Shown: positions 49,186-60,077, counted from the stretch's first letter. The stretch is 64,000 nt of DNA from Erinaceus europaeus (GCF_950295315.1 NC_080179.1:70678615-70742614), one strand, 5' to 3'. The notes: generated from the letters alone by a model not told the origin. Made by a program: numbers and translations.

Positions 49186-49205
49186 GCACTATGAAAACCA
49201 TTACA

Positions 49206-49516
49206 TGTTGGTATGTTTCCTATTGGTTTGCTCCCCTTCCCCCTGACCTCTGAGAGAATTGGTTTGGCCCTTGCTAGTTTCGCGCCCCCCCCCCCCCCCC
49301 CCCGCTTTCTCCCCACCCCCTATGCTTAGGACGTCCAGGGTCCCAGCAGCAGCCGCTAGAGGAGAAGGATGGGGAAGCACATGGTGTGGTGATTTGCCCA
49401 TTCGTGAATAAAGATTAAACTGCAGCTTCTCAACCCAGTCGTGTGTCCCCGAGTCTGTCTCTGTCTCCCGCCGCAATGCTAGCCCGGCCTGCTGGAGGCC
49501 CCGAACTTTAACGACA
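49206..49516 (+). mobile_element. Solo ERV LTR (311 bp), antisense to NEB
   Basis: Begins TGTTGG and ends ACGACA, with a perfect 6-bp target duplication attaca (49200-49205 and 49517-49522). It contains a long poly-C run (about 49287-49303), AATAAAG at 49407-49413 and a following GT/CT-rich segment, so U3-R-U5 order is plus strand. A 6-bp duplication is usual for class II (ERVK-like) elements. No viral genes remain. Confidence 0.85.
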
Positions 49517-49742
49517 ATTACAGATTAAGAATCTAAAGACTTTCATCAAAGGAATGGAGTTTCCCTACTTCTGGTGGAATAATGGTTCTTTCAGATAGTC
49601 AGGTAACAGAACAGAGGGTGGGCATTAGCCCAGGGAAGCCGAATTCAGTTTTTAAGTTCAAGTTTCCTCACTTTGGGAGAATGTTGACACCTACAAAAGA
49701 AAGCAGGATGTTTCATTGACCCAAAGAGCATCTTAGACTCAC

Positions 49743-50054
49743 GTCGCTCTGGAGGTCATAGGCCTGTCGAGCATGGATGACATCACTCTGGTCAGGCAGA
49801 CACGTCCACTGGTGCAGGTAGTTCCTGTAGTCAATGTCACTGACCAGCGTCTGGCATTGCTTGGCAAGCACCATCCCCAGCATGTCCACTGGGCTGCTGT
49901 ACTTGGTCTTCCACTTCTCAAAGTCCTTCTTGTACTCCCGGTCACTCTGGATCTTGGCCACGTGCATGGACCACATCATCTTGGGGTCATCATGAATTGC
50001 TCGAGCACCAATGTGGTGACCAAGCTGCTTGCGAAAGCCTTCCTTATATTTGTA
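49743..50054 (-). CDS. NEB: NEB window exon 9 (312 bp, 104 aa)
   Basis: Three modules: [20 protein letters not shown] start, SDREYK at 37-42, SDIDYR at 72-77, end QAYDLQSD. It is nearly identical to window exon 13, with scattered differences such as MVLAKQ instead of LVLAKQ and EGF instead of EGY. A 5'-truncated SINE starts only about 33 nt upstream of its acceptor (see 50089-50288). Confidence 0.97.
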
Positions 50055-50088
50055 CTGAAGGGGAGATTAATTCAAGATTAATTTATGT

Positions 50089-50288
50089 AAGAGCCCCCGG
50101 GTCCCCACCTTTAGGGGAGTCACTTCACAAGCGGTGAAGCAGGTATGCAGGTGTATGTCTTTCTCTCCCTCTCTGTCTTCCCCTCCTCTCTCCATTTATC
50201 TCTGTCCTATCCAACAACATCAATATCAATAGTAACTACAGCAGTAAAACAAGGGCAACAAAAAGAGAATAAATAAATATTTTTAAAA
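50089..50288 (+). repeat. SINE, 5'-truncated, beside window exon 9 acceptor
   Basis: Starts inside the B box (aagagcccccgggtcccc). Target duplication agattaatttatgt at 50075-50088 and 50289-50302. It begins about 33 nt upstream of the acceptor. Confidence 0.9.
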
Positions 50289-50611
50289 AGATTAATTTAT
50301 GTTTCCATCTTCATAGCAAATCACAAGGTACTTTAACTCCAAATATTTCACTAAGCCTAGGAAGCCACCACCAATCTGAGATTTGAGTTGTTGTTTTTTT
50401 AATAGGAAAGATTAAAGGCTAACTCCAGCTACAAATTCCACACATAAAAATGAACCCCTTGCTCCCATCTCACACCGCCCTCTGGGATCACTCCACTCGG
50501 CTTTAACCTGTTAACTCCTTGGAAGATTTTGACCAAATTAAAATTAAATGAAGGCAGTTTTGAAATGATATGTTTCAATCACATCAGTACAGATGGGGGA
50601 TAGAGTCTTAC

Positions 50612-50719
50612 TTCACTAGCAATTTCTCGAGATGCTTTTGCTGCTTTGATCGATAGTGCATCTAGAGGGAGGTCATAACCTTTTCTCTTCAGCTCCTCAT
50701 ACCCCATTCGGTAGAGTTT
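50612..50719 (-). CDS. NEB: NEB window exon 8 (108 bp, 36 aa)
   Basis: Single module KLYRMGYEELKRKGYDLPLD to AKASREIASE, completing quartet 2. It shares the DLP residues with window exon 4 rather than the DLR of downstream exons. Codon use is relatively AT-rich, in contrast to the GC-rich 312-bp exon next to it. Confidence 0.97.
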
Positions 50720-52118
50720 CTGTTCAGAGACAAAGAAGATCACTGTGAGGAAAAACTGTTCTCCACAAACAATTGCTGTATAATGGATCTGACATGCTAA
50801 ACAGTTTAAGCATCCATGAGAATAGTATCTGTACTCTAGATTACTCAGAATCAGAAATTATGCCCACAGATGGCTGGTGGTACTGTTGTAAACATTAAAA
50901 CTCTTGCGTTTCCCTGATCAACACGGTTATTTGTCAGTCCTTTCCAAACACTTATGTAAATAAGGCAAAAGTAAGTTAATAGAGAAATCAGAGGAAGTCT
51001 CATTTGCATGCTATTTTCCATTTAATATTGAGTATTTCATTCAAAGTATTTGCTAGAGAAAAGCAATGCCTTTCCATCAAATAGCTTTACTGGGGAATAT
51101 ACTTAATGTGCTATCTCTTTCATAGAACAGAATGCAAGAACCATCCAGAGTGGGATCTACAGAGAATTTCATACGTTTAAAAATTTAGGATATTTTTGAG
51201 CAACATCAAATCTTGCAAGTCTAAATAAAATAATAATATTTTTTCATATTTGTTACAATTAGATAATCAAGACTATCCTTTAATGTACTTCATCTGGAAG
51301 CCAGAATGTTCAAATTATCTGTGATGATACCAACCCTTTGTGGCATTACACTAAAGCATTATTTAATGGGGCTGGGGAGATAGCATAATGGTTCTGCAAA
51401 GAGACTCTCATGCCTCAGCCTTCAAAGTCCCAGATTCAATCCCCTGCACCAGCATAAACCAAAGTTGAGCAGCGCTCAGGAGTAAAAGAAAAGTGTTAAG
51501 AAAAAAAAAACACTATTTGAAGTTTAAGGTTTTCATTAGAGTTCAGAATTTGTCATTAAGGTATTAATTTCTTTAATCAAAAATCTTCAGGAGAGTATGC
51601 TATGATGACAAAATTAAAATGAAATCCTCCTGCATGAGTCTTGTATGCTCATTCGCTCGAAGTTTCAACGAAATTTGCATGTGTGTCACGATCACTCTGT
51701 TAGGTAAGCACTGAAAATTAAATTCAAATTGTCTTTCCACCTGAGGATCTCCTGTTCACATAGAAGAGAGAGATTTGGTCAATAACAGGCCACACAGACA
51801 TTAGTGTTCCCAGTGTTTCCAATAGGATGATATGCTATCTAAGCCAGGTCACAAAAGAAAATTGCCTAGATGGTTTCTCAGAATGTATGCCCGTTAGTAA
51901 GCATGGAGAGTCAGAAACAAGAAGCACACGCCTCCAACTCTTTCTGTGAGACAGAATCTCACTATGTTGTGTTCAAGTAGAAAGGAAGTCACTAAGGAGA
52001 AAATCTAAATCCCATGTAGTTTATAGTTAAAATGACCCAAGCCTTCAAATAAATTGTCAACTTAGAAGCCACTAGAAAATGAGCTTCCTGAAATCACAAA
52101 CCAAATTCAGAAACTTAC
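50720..52118 (-). other. NEB: Intron between window exons 7 and 8
   Basis: Mostly single-copy AT-rich sequence, with one short SINE of the second tRNA-like type at 51366-51505. I see no other feature. Confidence 0.7.
51366..51505 (+). repeat. Short tRNA-like SINE
   Basis: Second type: ggctggggagatagcataat head, agattcaatcccctgcacca. Confidence 0.75.
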
Positions 52119-52223
52119 ATCACTTGTATTCACTAGGTTTGCTTTAGCCAGAACAATGTCAGGTGTATCAGGCATGATGTGGATTTGAGTCTTGTCCTTG
52201 TCCCAGGCTTCTCTATAGAGTCT
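52119..52223 (-). CDS. NEB: NEB window exon 7 (105 bp, 35 aa)
   Basis: Single module [19 protein letters not shown] to ANLVNTSD. The donor is GTAAGT and the acceptor reads ...atgttag. The conserved [12 protein letters not shown] core places it in the 105-bp class. Confidence 0.97.
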
Positions 52224-52402
52224 CTAACATGAGAAATGAGAGTCTTTTCAGTGATCTTGTTAGATGAGCCAGTGTCATACTTCATTCAAAACGGAATTGT
52301 TAAACTCATCTGAATATAGCAATATAAGCAGGTGACATAAGCAGAAAATAGGTACCGTACACTGACTTGTCCAGAACATACTAACTTTAATTTTTAATTT
52401 AC

Positions 52403-52480
52403 TCGAACCGGGATCCTTATGCCGTTCCTTGCGCTTTGTGCCACGTGCACTTATCCAGCTGCACTACCGCCCGACTCCCA
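52403..52480 (-). repeat. SINE head fragment
   Basis: Only the tRNA-like head is present (ctcgaaccgggatccttatg ... ccgcccgactccc). Confidence 0.85.
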
Positions 52481-52647
52481 AAAAGCTACCATTTATTGTG
52501 AGACTGTACGTTATATAAAAGCTGACATATAAACTGGATGTAAGATACATAGTATAAGTTGCATACTCGGAACCTTCTAAGACCTAAATGGTAATTCTTC
52601 CATATCTAAGTTGTTTTTCCCAATTTTCTTTTTTTAAAGATATCCTA

Positions 52648-52848
52648 AGGGGCCAGGTAGTGCACCCAGTTAAGCGCACATAATACTACGCACAACGACT
52701 CAGGTGTGAGCCCCGCTCCCCACCTGCAGTGGAGACGTTTCACAAGGGGTAAAGTAGATAGATCTGCAGGCGTCTTTCTCAGTACCTCTCTATCTCCCCC
52801 TGCTCTCTCAACTTCTCTCTGTTCTATTGAATAATAATAGTAAAAAAG
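52648..52848 (+). repeat. SINE, 'cacctggttaag' subfamily
   Basis: Head ggggccaggtagtgcaccca, body, (AAT)n tail. Confidence 0.8.
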
Positions 52849-52856
52849 ATAACCTT

Positions 52857-53012
52857 ACGGGTCAGGTGACATAACCAGTAAACCATACAATCTACCGTGT
52901 AGGGGGTAAATTGCAAGAACGCAGTGTGAGGTGATTCTTCCCCGGCTGTCTCTCACCCAGTTTCTCTCTGTCTCTATCATCATAATAAAATAAAATAAAA
53001 TAATTTTAAAAG
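52857..53012 (+). repeat. Short SINE-like element
   Basis: Head gtcaggtgacataaccagta, C/T-rich body and (AAAAT)n tail. Confidence 0.6.
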
Positions 53013-53097
53013 AAAGTGAAAATGATGTCTTGGGTAGTTGGAAAAGTCGTGACACATTTTTACATAGAAAGAAAAGTGTCATGACTTTTCTAATAAC

Positions 53098-53250
53098 CCA
53101 ATATTTGTATTTATGAGGTGGAATAAGAGAAAGAAAATGAAAGACCTGGCGTATAGTGGTGCTGGGACTGAACCTAGAGCAGCGCTGGGGTCTGAGACCT
53201 CAGACATGTAACTCCTGTGCTTCAACAGAGAGCATCTGCCCAGTCCACCA
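53098..53250 (-). repeat. Degenerate SINE
   Basis: Reverse orientation, ctgggactgaacctagagca marks the decayed head. Confidence 0.5.
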
Positions 53251-53407
53251 ATTTTCATATTCATTCAGTGAACATTTATTGAGTATCTAATACATGCCAG
53301 ACACTGGCATTAGTTCTGGGGAAGGAAATAAACTGAATATGGGGTGTGTGTGTGCATTACTGGCATATATACCTATATAGATGACATACATGCTTAATAT
53401 GATATAT

Positions 53408-53765
53408 TTTTATTTTTGCCTCTAGGGTTATTGTTGGGGCTTGGTGCCTGCACCATGAATCCACTGCTCCTAAAGATTTTTTTCCCCCTTTTGTTGCCCC
53501 GGTTGTTTTTTTTTATCGTTGTTGTGGTTATTATTATTATTATTATTATTATTGTCATTGTTGCTGGATAGGACAGAGAGAAATGTAGAGAGGAGGGGAA
53601 GACAGAGAGGGAGAGAGAAAGATAGACACCTGCAGACCTGCTTCACCGCTTCTGAAGTGACCAGGGCCCCTGCAGGTGAGTAGCTGGGGCTCAAACTGGG
53701 ATCCTCACGCTGGTCCTTGGGCTTCGTGCCATGTGTGCTTAACTCGCTGCACCACCGCCTGCCCC
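53408..53765 (-). repeat. Full-length SINE
   Basis: Reverse orientation with distal module; aatatgatatattt / aatatgatgtattt flank the ends (one mismatch). Confidence 0.88.
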
Positions 53766-53867
53766 CCAATATGATGTATTTATCTTGATGCAGCCAAACA
53801 AAATCCATGACAGAAAACACACTTTTTTATAACACTTTCACTGTGCCTATCCAAGATATTCTATCTC

Positions 53868-54640
53868 TAGTATTGCACCAAAGTAAAGAACTCTGGGGCT
53901 GTGGGCGGAGGGATTTTTCTGGTCGTGGTGCAGGATGGTGGAGAAGGACGTAGGCTGGGGGTCAGAGTTTTCTCTAGAAAGTTAAGAAATTTTGATAACT
54001 TCTGGAGTCGGGGCTACAGAGCAGCAGCAGCTGCGTTTCTCTCCTCTCCCCTCCCGGGTCAACTAGGAATATCAAAGGAGATCATCTGGGCAGGCAAGAA
54101 GGCAGGACTAGATAGACTTCAGGAACCCACCAAGTCTCCAAGTCACCGGAGTTTGGGACTATTAGCATACGGAGTTTGGGACTATTAGCATACGAATGGT
54201 GGCACCCTGAGCTGGGACAGACAGAGAAAGGAAGAGCAGGTTGCTCTCTTAGGCTGCTGCTGCTTCCGATCAGGAGCATGTCCGCAGCCAGGTATCCGCC
54301 ATGGCTCCCTCTCCTGGGAACTGAACACGTGTGACTCAGCTAGCAGGTAAACTTTTAGATCCCTCTGCAGCCACGAGCAACCTTTACCACAGCTGATAAC
54401 TGTTTATCTTATGGGACTAAACTTTTGATAACTATACTCAGACTTTATGGACCTAGCGTACTCTTAACCCTGGATGATAAGTGCTTATTTTGCCTTTTAC
54501 CTGTTTCACCCTAATAAACCTTGTATTATTTAAACCAGGGGAAAAAAAAAAAGAAAGTTAAGACATTTTATACATGTATCAACCACTGTAAACCATTAAT
54601 CCACCCAATAAAATATTTTTTAAAGTATAAATTGAAGTTA
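53868..54640 (+). repeat. L1 3' end interrupted by a retroposed transcript
   Basis: L1 3' UTR (ttgcaccaaagtaaagaact ...) is split at 53993 and resumes at 54553, ending in aataaaatattttttaaag. Confidence 0.8.
53994..54552 (+). mobile_element. 559-bp retroposed polyadenylated transcript of unknown origin
   Basis: Flanked by 17-bp copies of gaaagttaagaaatttt (53977-53993; 54553-54569 with one change). It has AATAAA near 54514, a poly(A) tail at 54542-54552, a GC-rich 5' part and an internal tandem copy of ggagtttgggactattagca. No long ORF. I do not recognise the source transcript; it could be a processed non-coding RNA or a composite retroposon. Confidence 0.7.
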
Positions 54641-54918
54641 AAAAATGATATTCTACCTCTCAAAAACAAAATTCTGGTATTACACTTACATTTCTAAGAA
54701 TAAAAAGCTTTTTCATACATTGGACAGTAATAATAAACTTTGGCAAATAATAATAAACAAATAAAACAAGCTTTGACTGACAGAAACTAACTGCATTTCT
54801 GTGCAGTTCAGAGCAGGATAACTGACAACTCCAGTGATGTCTCAGGCTGTACTCTTTGATGGAACACTAACATACTGGCACTAGAAGCGACCTGACTGAT
54901 TGCCACAAAGTTACTCAC

Positions 54919-55122
54919 ATCACTGCGGTTTCTGGCATTTGTTTTTGCAAGAACTATGTCCATGGCATCAGGAATACTGGTGAACTTGTTTCTGTCTGGA
55001 GGCTGCCGATACTTCTTCTCACTGATAATTTCTGAAGCACGCTTGTTCTTTTCTGCCTCCAGCGAACCCAGTGGACTCCAACCTATGCCTTTTAGCCACT
55101 CAAGATCAGACTTATATATATT
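54919..55122 (-). CDS. NEB: NEB window exon 6 (204 bp, 68 aa)
   Basis: Two-module exon starting NIYKSDLEWLKGIGWSPLGS and ending TNARNRSD. WLKGIGW is at residues 9-15 and the second motif is SEKKYR. The intron to window exon 5 is 182 bp. It differs from the downstream 204-bp exons (IPDAMDIVLAKTNA instead of [14 protein letters not shown]) and shows no sign of homogenisation. Confidence 0.97.
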
Positions 55123-55304
55123 CTGTGAAAATACAAAGTAAGATATCAAAATCCCAGCCTCCCCTGGGCCCTTGCCTCAAGTGATTTAATACATTTCCAA
55201 AAGATACGTGTATTTTAGGTAATCAATTAACAGTTCCTTTTTCTAGTTTCTGTCACTGTGCATGAGACACAGAATATAAAATATTAGGACGGATAGAAAC
55301 TGAC

Positions 55305-55616
55305 CTCACTCTGTAGCTCATAAACCTTCTTAGCTTGAATGACATCATTCTGGTCAGGCAGACACGTCCACTGGTGCAGGTAGTTCCTGTAGTCAATGTC
55401 ACTGACCAGCGTCTGGCATTGCTTGGCCAGCACCAACCCCAGCATGTCCACTGGGCTGCTGTACTTGGTCTTCCACTTCTCAAAGTCCTTCTTGTACTCT
55501 CTCTCACTTTGCATTTTGGCAACATTCATGGACAGCACAAGCTTTGGATCATCCTGCAGGCTCCGGAATCCAATATGATGTCCGAGTTGCTTACGGTAGC
55601 CTTGTTTGTATTTAAA
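55305..55616 (-). CDS. NEB: NEB window exon 5 (312 bp, 104 aa)
   Basis: Three-module exon beginning [20 protein letters not shown] and ending VYELQSE, with SEREYK and SDIDYR internal motifs. About 161 bp in the middle (55339-55499) are almost identical to window exons 9, 13, 17 and 21, while both ends ([18 protein letters not shown] and [11 protein letters not shown]) follow a different lineage. The exon looks like a mosaic made by gene conversion. Confidence 0.97.
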
Positions 55617-55911
55617 CTAAAACCAGAACAAACGGTTATCGAAAAGCAAACCTGAAATGTTTGAAGAAGTCGCGGGTGGAAAAGGACGTAAGCTACTTTG
55701 TGATTTTTCTATAGCACAAACCTAGGGATGATAAGAAATGTACAGAAGGCATGGAATTGTACCACTCTTATTCTACAACCTTGTTAATCTTTACTAAATC
55801 ACTAATAAAAAAAGAAACATATAGAAGTTTGAAATAAGGAGATGGCTAGTAACAATTAGAGACGATTAACAAGGAATGACCTACCCGATGGACACCAAAT
55901 CTTGCCTTTAA

Positions 55912-56088
55912 AAACTATTTATTTCATTTATTTACTATGAGATAGAGAGTTTCACATAAAAGAGAGAGAAAGAGAGAAAAAGAGAGAGAGAGGAACAAAC
56001 AGCACTACTCCAACATAAATGGCATCAGGGATCAAACCAGACATACAAGTCCTATGCTCTACCAGTTGAGCTAGCTCCCTGACACCAA
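55912..56088 (-). repeat. Degenerate SINE
   Basis: Reverse orientation, purine-rich body and decayed head. Confidence 0.55.
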
Positions 56089-56179
56089 AAATTCTTACCT
56101 AGAATCTGTGGAAGTAGATATGTTAAGACATTGAGTGGGAGATTGGATTAAATAACTTTTATCTACTAATATTAAATTT

Positions 56180-56950
56180 TATGGTTCCTAGCCGTGGCCA
56201 CAGAATGCCAGCCCAGACCTACAGGGATGCAGAGGTTACATAGGCTCCTGTGCTGAATATGGGCCTGAGATCACATCTATGGAGTTTATAGTCTACAATA
56301 TTTATATGCTTTGCCCATATTTGGGAGCTACTATCTTCCCTGATGCAGCTTCCTAGCCCTTTTTTCCAACTATGACACCATCTTCCCAGACAATAACTTA
56401 GGTCACCTGCATGTTAGATGTCAAGCTCAGACAAAAGCTAGTAGGGTCATGGGCCCCTTGGAATAGACGTAAAATAGACCTGCTAGCTTCTTTCAAACGG
56501 AGACCCCCAAATCTTCATCTGCAATATTCTTGTCTTTAGGTTCATGACTAGTCAACAATTCGTTCTGCCTTATATCTTCACTCTTTTTCAGCTACTGGGT
56601 TTCAGACACTATCATGATGCCAACCTGACTTCCCTGGGCAGACGACCCCACCAAGGTGTCCTGGAGTCCCACCTCCCCAGTTCCCTACCCCACTAAGGAA
56701 AGAGAGAGACAAGAAGGGAGTGTGGATTGAGACCTGTCAACGCCCATGTTCAGCGGGGAAGAAATTACAGAAGCCAGACCTCCCACCTTCTGCACCCCAT
56801 AAAAATCCTGGGTCCATACTCCCAGAGGGACAAAGAATAGGAAAGCTTTCAAGGGAGAAGATTGGATATGGAGTTCTGGTGGTGGGAATTATGTGGAATT
56901 ATACCCCTCTTATCCTATGGTCTTGTCAATACTTCCATTTTATAAATTAA
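56180..56950 (+). repeat. Family D element, long copy
   Basis: About 770 bp; starts near ccgtggccacagaatgccag and ends with the family 3' end and ttataaattaaaaaagg. Confidence 0.75.
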
Positions 56951-57179
56951 AAAAGGAAAATCATTTATGATTCTATTTATTAAATTACATATGCATAAAA
57001 TTACTTCCAGTTTTCTGATATTTCAAAGATTCAAGTGACATTTATAGGAAAAATAATATCTACAATGGCAGGTAAATTTACTTTCAATTCATTGAATTTT
57101 ATAGTAAGATTTCAAAAGCACCACTATGATAGCATCTCCATCCTATAAAAAGGTTCTAAGAGGGTCATAGTAAAAAGAA

Positions 57180-57985
57180 ATTATGTACTCATGACCACAG
57201 AATGTGAGCTCAGATCTAAAGGGATGCAGAGGTCACACAGGCTCCTAAGCTAATTATGGGCCCCAGATCCCATCAAGTCGATGGGGTTTACAGTAATATT
57301 TACAACCCTTTCCCATATTAGGGAGCTACTCTCTTCCCTGATCCAGTTTTCTGGTCCTTTTCCCAGCCATGACATCATCTCCCCAGACAATAATTAGGAT
57401 TCACCTGCATATCAGATTTCAGGCTCAGGCAAAAACTAACCAACCAACCAAACAAACAAAAAACACTAGTATAGCTACAGGCCCTTTGAAATATAACTAA
57501 AATATGCCTACTAGCTATCTGCAAAATGGAGGACCCCCAACACTTCATCTGCACTATTCCAGCCTTTAGGTCCATGACTGGTCAACAATTGGTTTGGCTT
57601 TGTATGTTAACTCTCTTTTCAGCCACCAGGTTCCGGATGTTAGCAGGATGTGACCAGACTTCCCTGGACAGACAATCCCACCAATATGTCCTGGAGCTCT
57701 GCTTTCTCAGAGCCCTTCCCCACTAGGGAAAAAGAGAGGCAGGCTGGGAGTATGGATCAACCTGTCAACGCCCATGTTCAGTGGGGAAGCAATTCCAGAA
57801 GCCAGACCTTCCACCTTCTGCATCCCACAATGACCTTGGGTCCATACTCCCAGAGGGTTAAAGAATAGGAAAGCTTTCTGGGGAGGGGAGGGTATACAGA
57901 GGTCTGGTGGTGGGAAATGTATGAAGATGTACCCCTCTTATCCTATGGTTTTGTCAATGTTTCCTTTTTATAAATTAAAAAATTA
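57180..57985 (+). repeat. Family D element, long copy
   Basis: About 800 bp, same order of segments as the copy at 56180-56950, which lies in tandem with it after about 230 bp. Confidence 0.75.
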
Positions 57986-58939
57986 AAAAAAAAGAAATTG
58001 GGGTGTTTTTTTTTTTTGTTAGGAAATGATTGATACTTTTTCTTTTATTTCTAAAGTACCTATAGCTTATGAGGTGCAAATAATGGGATATGAAAACAAG
58101 CTTACTTGTGGACATTGCTCAAGAATCATTGTTGCATTAAGATCATCACTTCACTAATCACTTAAGACAGCACAGAGCTGTAGGCCAGACAGTGCGGGTA
58201 GTAATACATCACCCACTTAATTTTCAGCATTTTCGCAGTGCCACAAATTAATTGATTCAGAAGGAATCATTCCTTAAATTATCAGAATTTATTTCACTTA
58301 CTGTCTTCAGACACTCTCCCAACCGCAACTTCAACTTGCATATAGAACCAAATGCTATTTTGCTTTTAAGTTTTTGATCAGGAGGTAGCACTTCCCTGTG
58401 AAATTCTGCTAATTTATTCTCTATCCGTAAGGTCCTCTGAATTTTCCTGTGGTCAATTCTTACGACTGATACTACAGCAAATTGATCTATGTGTTGAATA
58501 TCTAATTCAGTATTTATAAAATGTAACTCCTGACTAGGAAGTATATTTAATCAACTTACCAAATTTAGTATTTTCCAATCATAATTAGATTCTGCCTTGA
58601 AAAGTAAGTGCACCTGTTCTGTGAACTCTGGACCAATTATTCAGAAGAAAGTAGAGAGAGGCTCTGCACCTTAAACCTAAATTTGGCCAGGGATATATCT
58701 CACTGGTAGAATGCACGCCCCAGATAGATAAGGTCCTGGGTTTGATTCTGACACATATACAAATAATATACCTTAATTCCTGAACATTTCTGAATTGTCT
58801 ATGCCCAAGCTGACTTATAATTATGAAAATACAAGGATGACAAAATAAAAAGAACTGGGTGTTAATCCTTAAGTATGTGCATAGAAAATCTGCTAGCACA
58901 AGTTATTGAGGTTGGATATTATTATCTAGCACTTTGAGG

Positions 58940-59214
58940 TTTTTTTTAAATATTTATTTGCTCCCTTTTGTTGCCCTTATTGTTTTATTGTTGTAGTTAT
59001 TCTTGCTGTCGTTGTTAGATAAGACAGAGAGAAATGGAGAGAGGAGGGGAAGACAGAGATGAGGAGAGAAAGACAGACACCTGCAGACCTGCTTCACCAC
59101 CTGTAAAGCGACTCCCCTGTAGGTGGGGAGCCAGGGGCTTGAACCCGGATCCTTACGCCGGTTCTTGCGCTTTGCGCCACATGCACTTAACCCGCTGCAC
59201 TACTGCCCGACTCC
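58940..59214 (-). repeat. SINE
   Basis: Reverse orientation, head ending actactgcccgactccc. Confidence 0.88.
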
Positions 59215-59538
59215 CCCACTTTGAGTTTTTTAATATAGGAAAATGAAAACCAGGGGGAAAAATTCAGGCATGGAGGAGCAGACTGAAGTCTCTGGTTCCT
59301 TTATAGCATGTGGAAGTACAGCTTCACTGTGTAGCGGATCTTAGAGCCTGTGGCTCAACTCCTTTGAAAGAAGTCAATATTCCATCAGTAATAAAGAAGA
59401 GTGAATTTGGGGTAAATAAAGAGGAAGGGAGGAGATGAAATGAGTGGAGTTCCCTTTTGAAAGTAAGGCCCACCTATCAAAATAGTTACCAGTGTCATTC
59501 AGACTATATATCCTTAAGAAAATCAGATTAGTACTTAC

Positions 59539-59646
59539 ATCACTAGCAATGTCTCTTGAAGCTTTGGCCAACTGTACAGAAATTGCATCAACTGGGAGGT
59601 CATATCCTTTCTTCAAAGCTTCTTCCCATCCAAGTTTATAGAGTTT
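59539..59646 (-). CDS. NEB: NEB window exon 4 (108 bp, 36 aa)
   Basis: Single-module exon KLYKLGWEEALKKGYDLPVD to [10 protein letters not shown], closing quartet 1. The acceptor follows a T-run (tttttTCAG) and the donor is GTAAGT. The [10 protein letters not shown] ending is the signature of the 108-bp class; its last SD joins YKYK or FKYK of the next 312-bp exon. Confidence 0.97.
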
Positions 59647-59981
59647 CTGAAAAAAATTAAAGAAACCCTTGAATATTATTCCATATCTATCACAACCTCA
59701 ACAGATTATTAAGCCAAAGAGCTGGTGAGGACACATCAAGTCCTATCACCAGGTACCTTATTCTAAAGAATAAGTTAATAGTAACTATCTTTGCTCTATC
59801 CCAATTTGACTCTGAAAAGTTATAAAAAAAAAAAAAAAGTCTTTACTTTCTGATGGGGAGAGAGGAAGCCTGTATCAGGGATATCTTCCATGTTGTTAAG
59901 TATATTCTGAGGTTGCTACTTTGAACACACGTGTTAAAACAATTGATAATTTTTTTCTTTCTTCTTTTTTTCTTTTTGGTT

Positions 59982-60077
59982 AGGGGAGAGTGCAAACACA
60001 GTCCCCCACTACCACAAATTATGCCGTAGAGTTTCCCACATTTGGGGAAATCGCAGGGGTCGGCACATCCAGAGCAC
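59982..60077 (-). pseudogene. RNU1 (pseudogene): U1 snRNA retropseudogene, 5'-truncated
   Basis: The minus strand reads from U1 stem-loop II (ctggatgtgccgacccctgc) through stem-loop III, the Sm site aatttgtggtagtggggg and the 3' stem, with scattered substitutions. The first roughly 65 nt of U1, including the 5'-splice-site-pairing end, are missing. An A-rich tail (T-run at 59951-59978) and a near-perfect duplication (acaattgataattttt / acaactgataattttt) show LINE-mediated insertion. Confidence 0.9.

Larger units (their letters stand above)
48154..49742 (-). other. NEB: Intron between window exons 9 and 10
   Basis: It contains an L1 3' end (48310-49185) interrupted by a full-length SINE, followed by a solo LTR (49206-49516). 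About 220 bp at 49523-49742 are unique. Confidence 0.8.
52224..54918 (-). other. NEB: Intron between window exons 6 and 7
   Basis: Dense repeats: a SINE head fragment (52403-52480), SINEs at 52648-52848, 52857-53012 and 53408-53765, a degenerate one at 53098-53250, and an L1 3' end with a retroposed transcript inside it (53868-54640). A near-perfect hairpin lies at 53041-53090. Confidence 0.75.
55617..59538 (-). other. NEB: Intron between window exons 4 and 5
   Basis: It contains a degenerate SINE (55912-56088), two long family D copies, a small SINE-like piece (58690-58775, plus) and a SINE (58940-59214). The stretch 58000-58690 looks single-copy. Confidence 0.75.
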
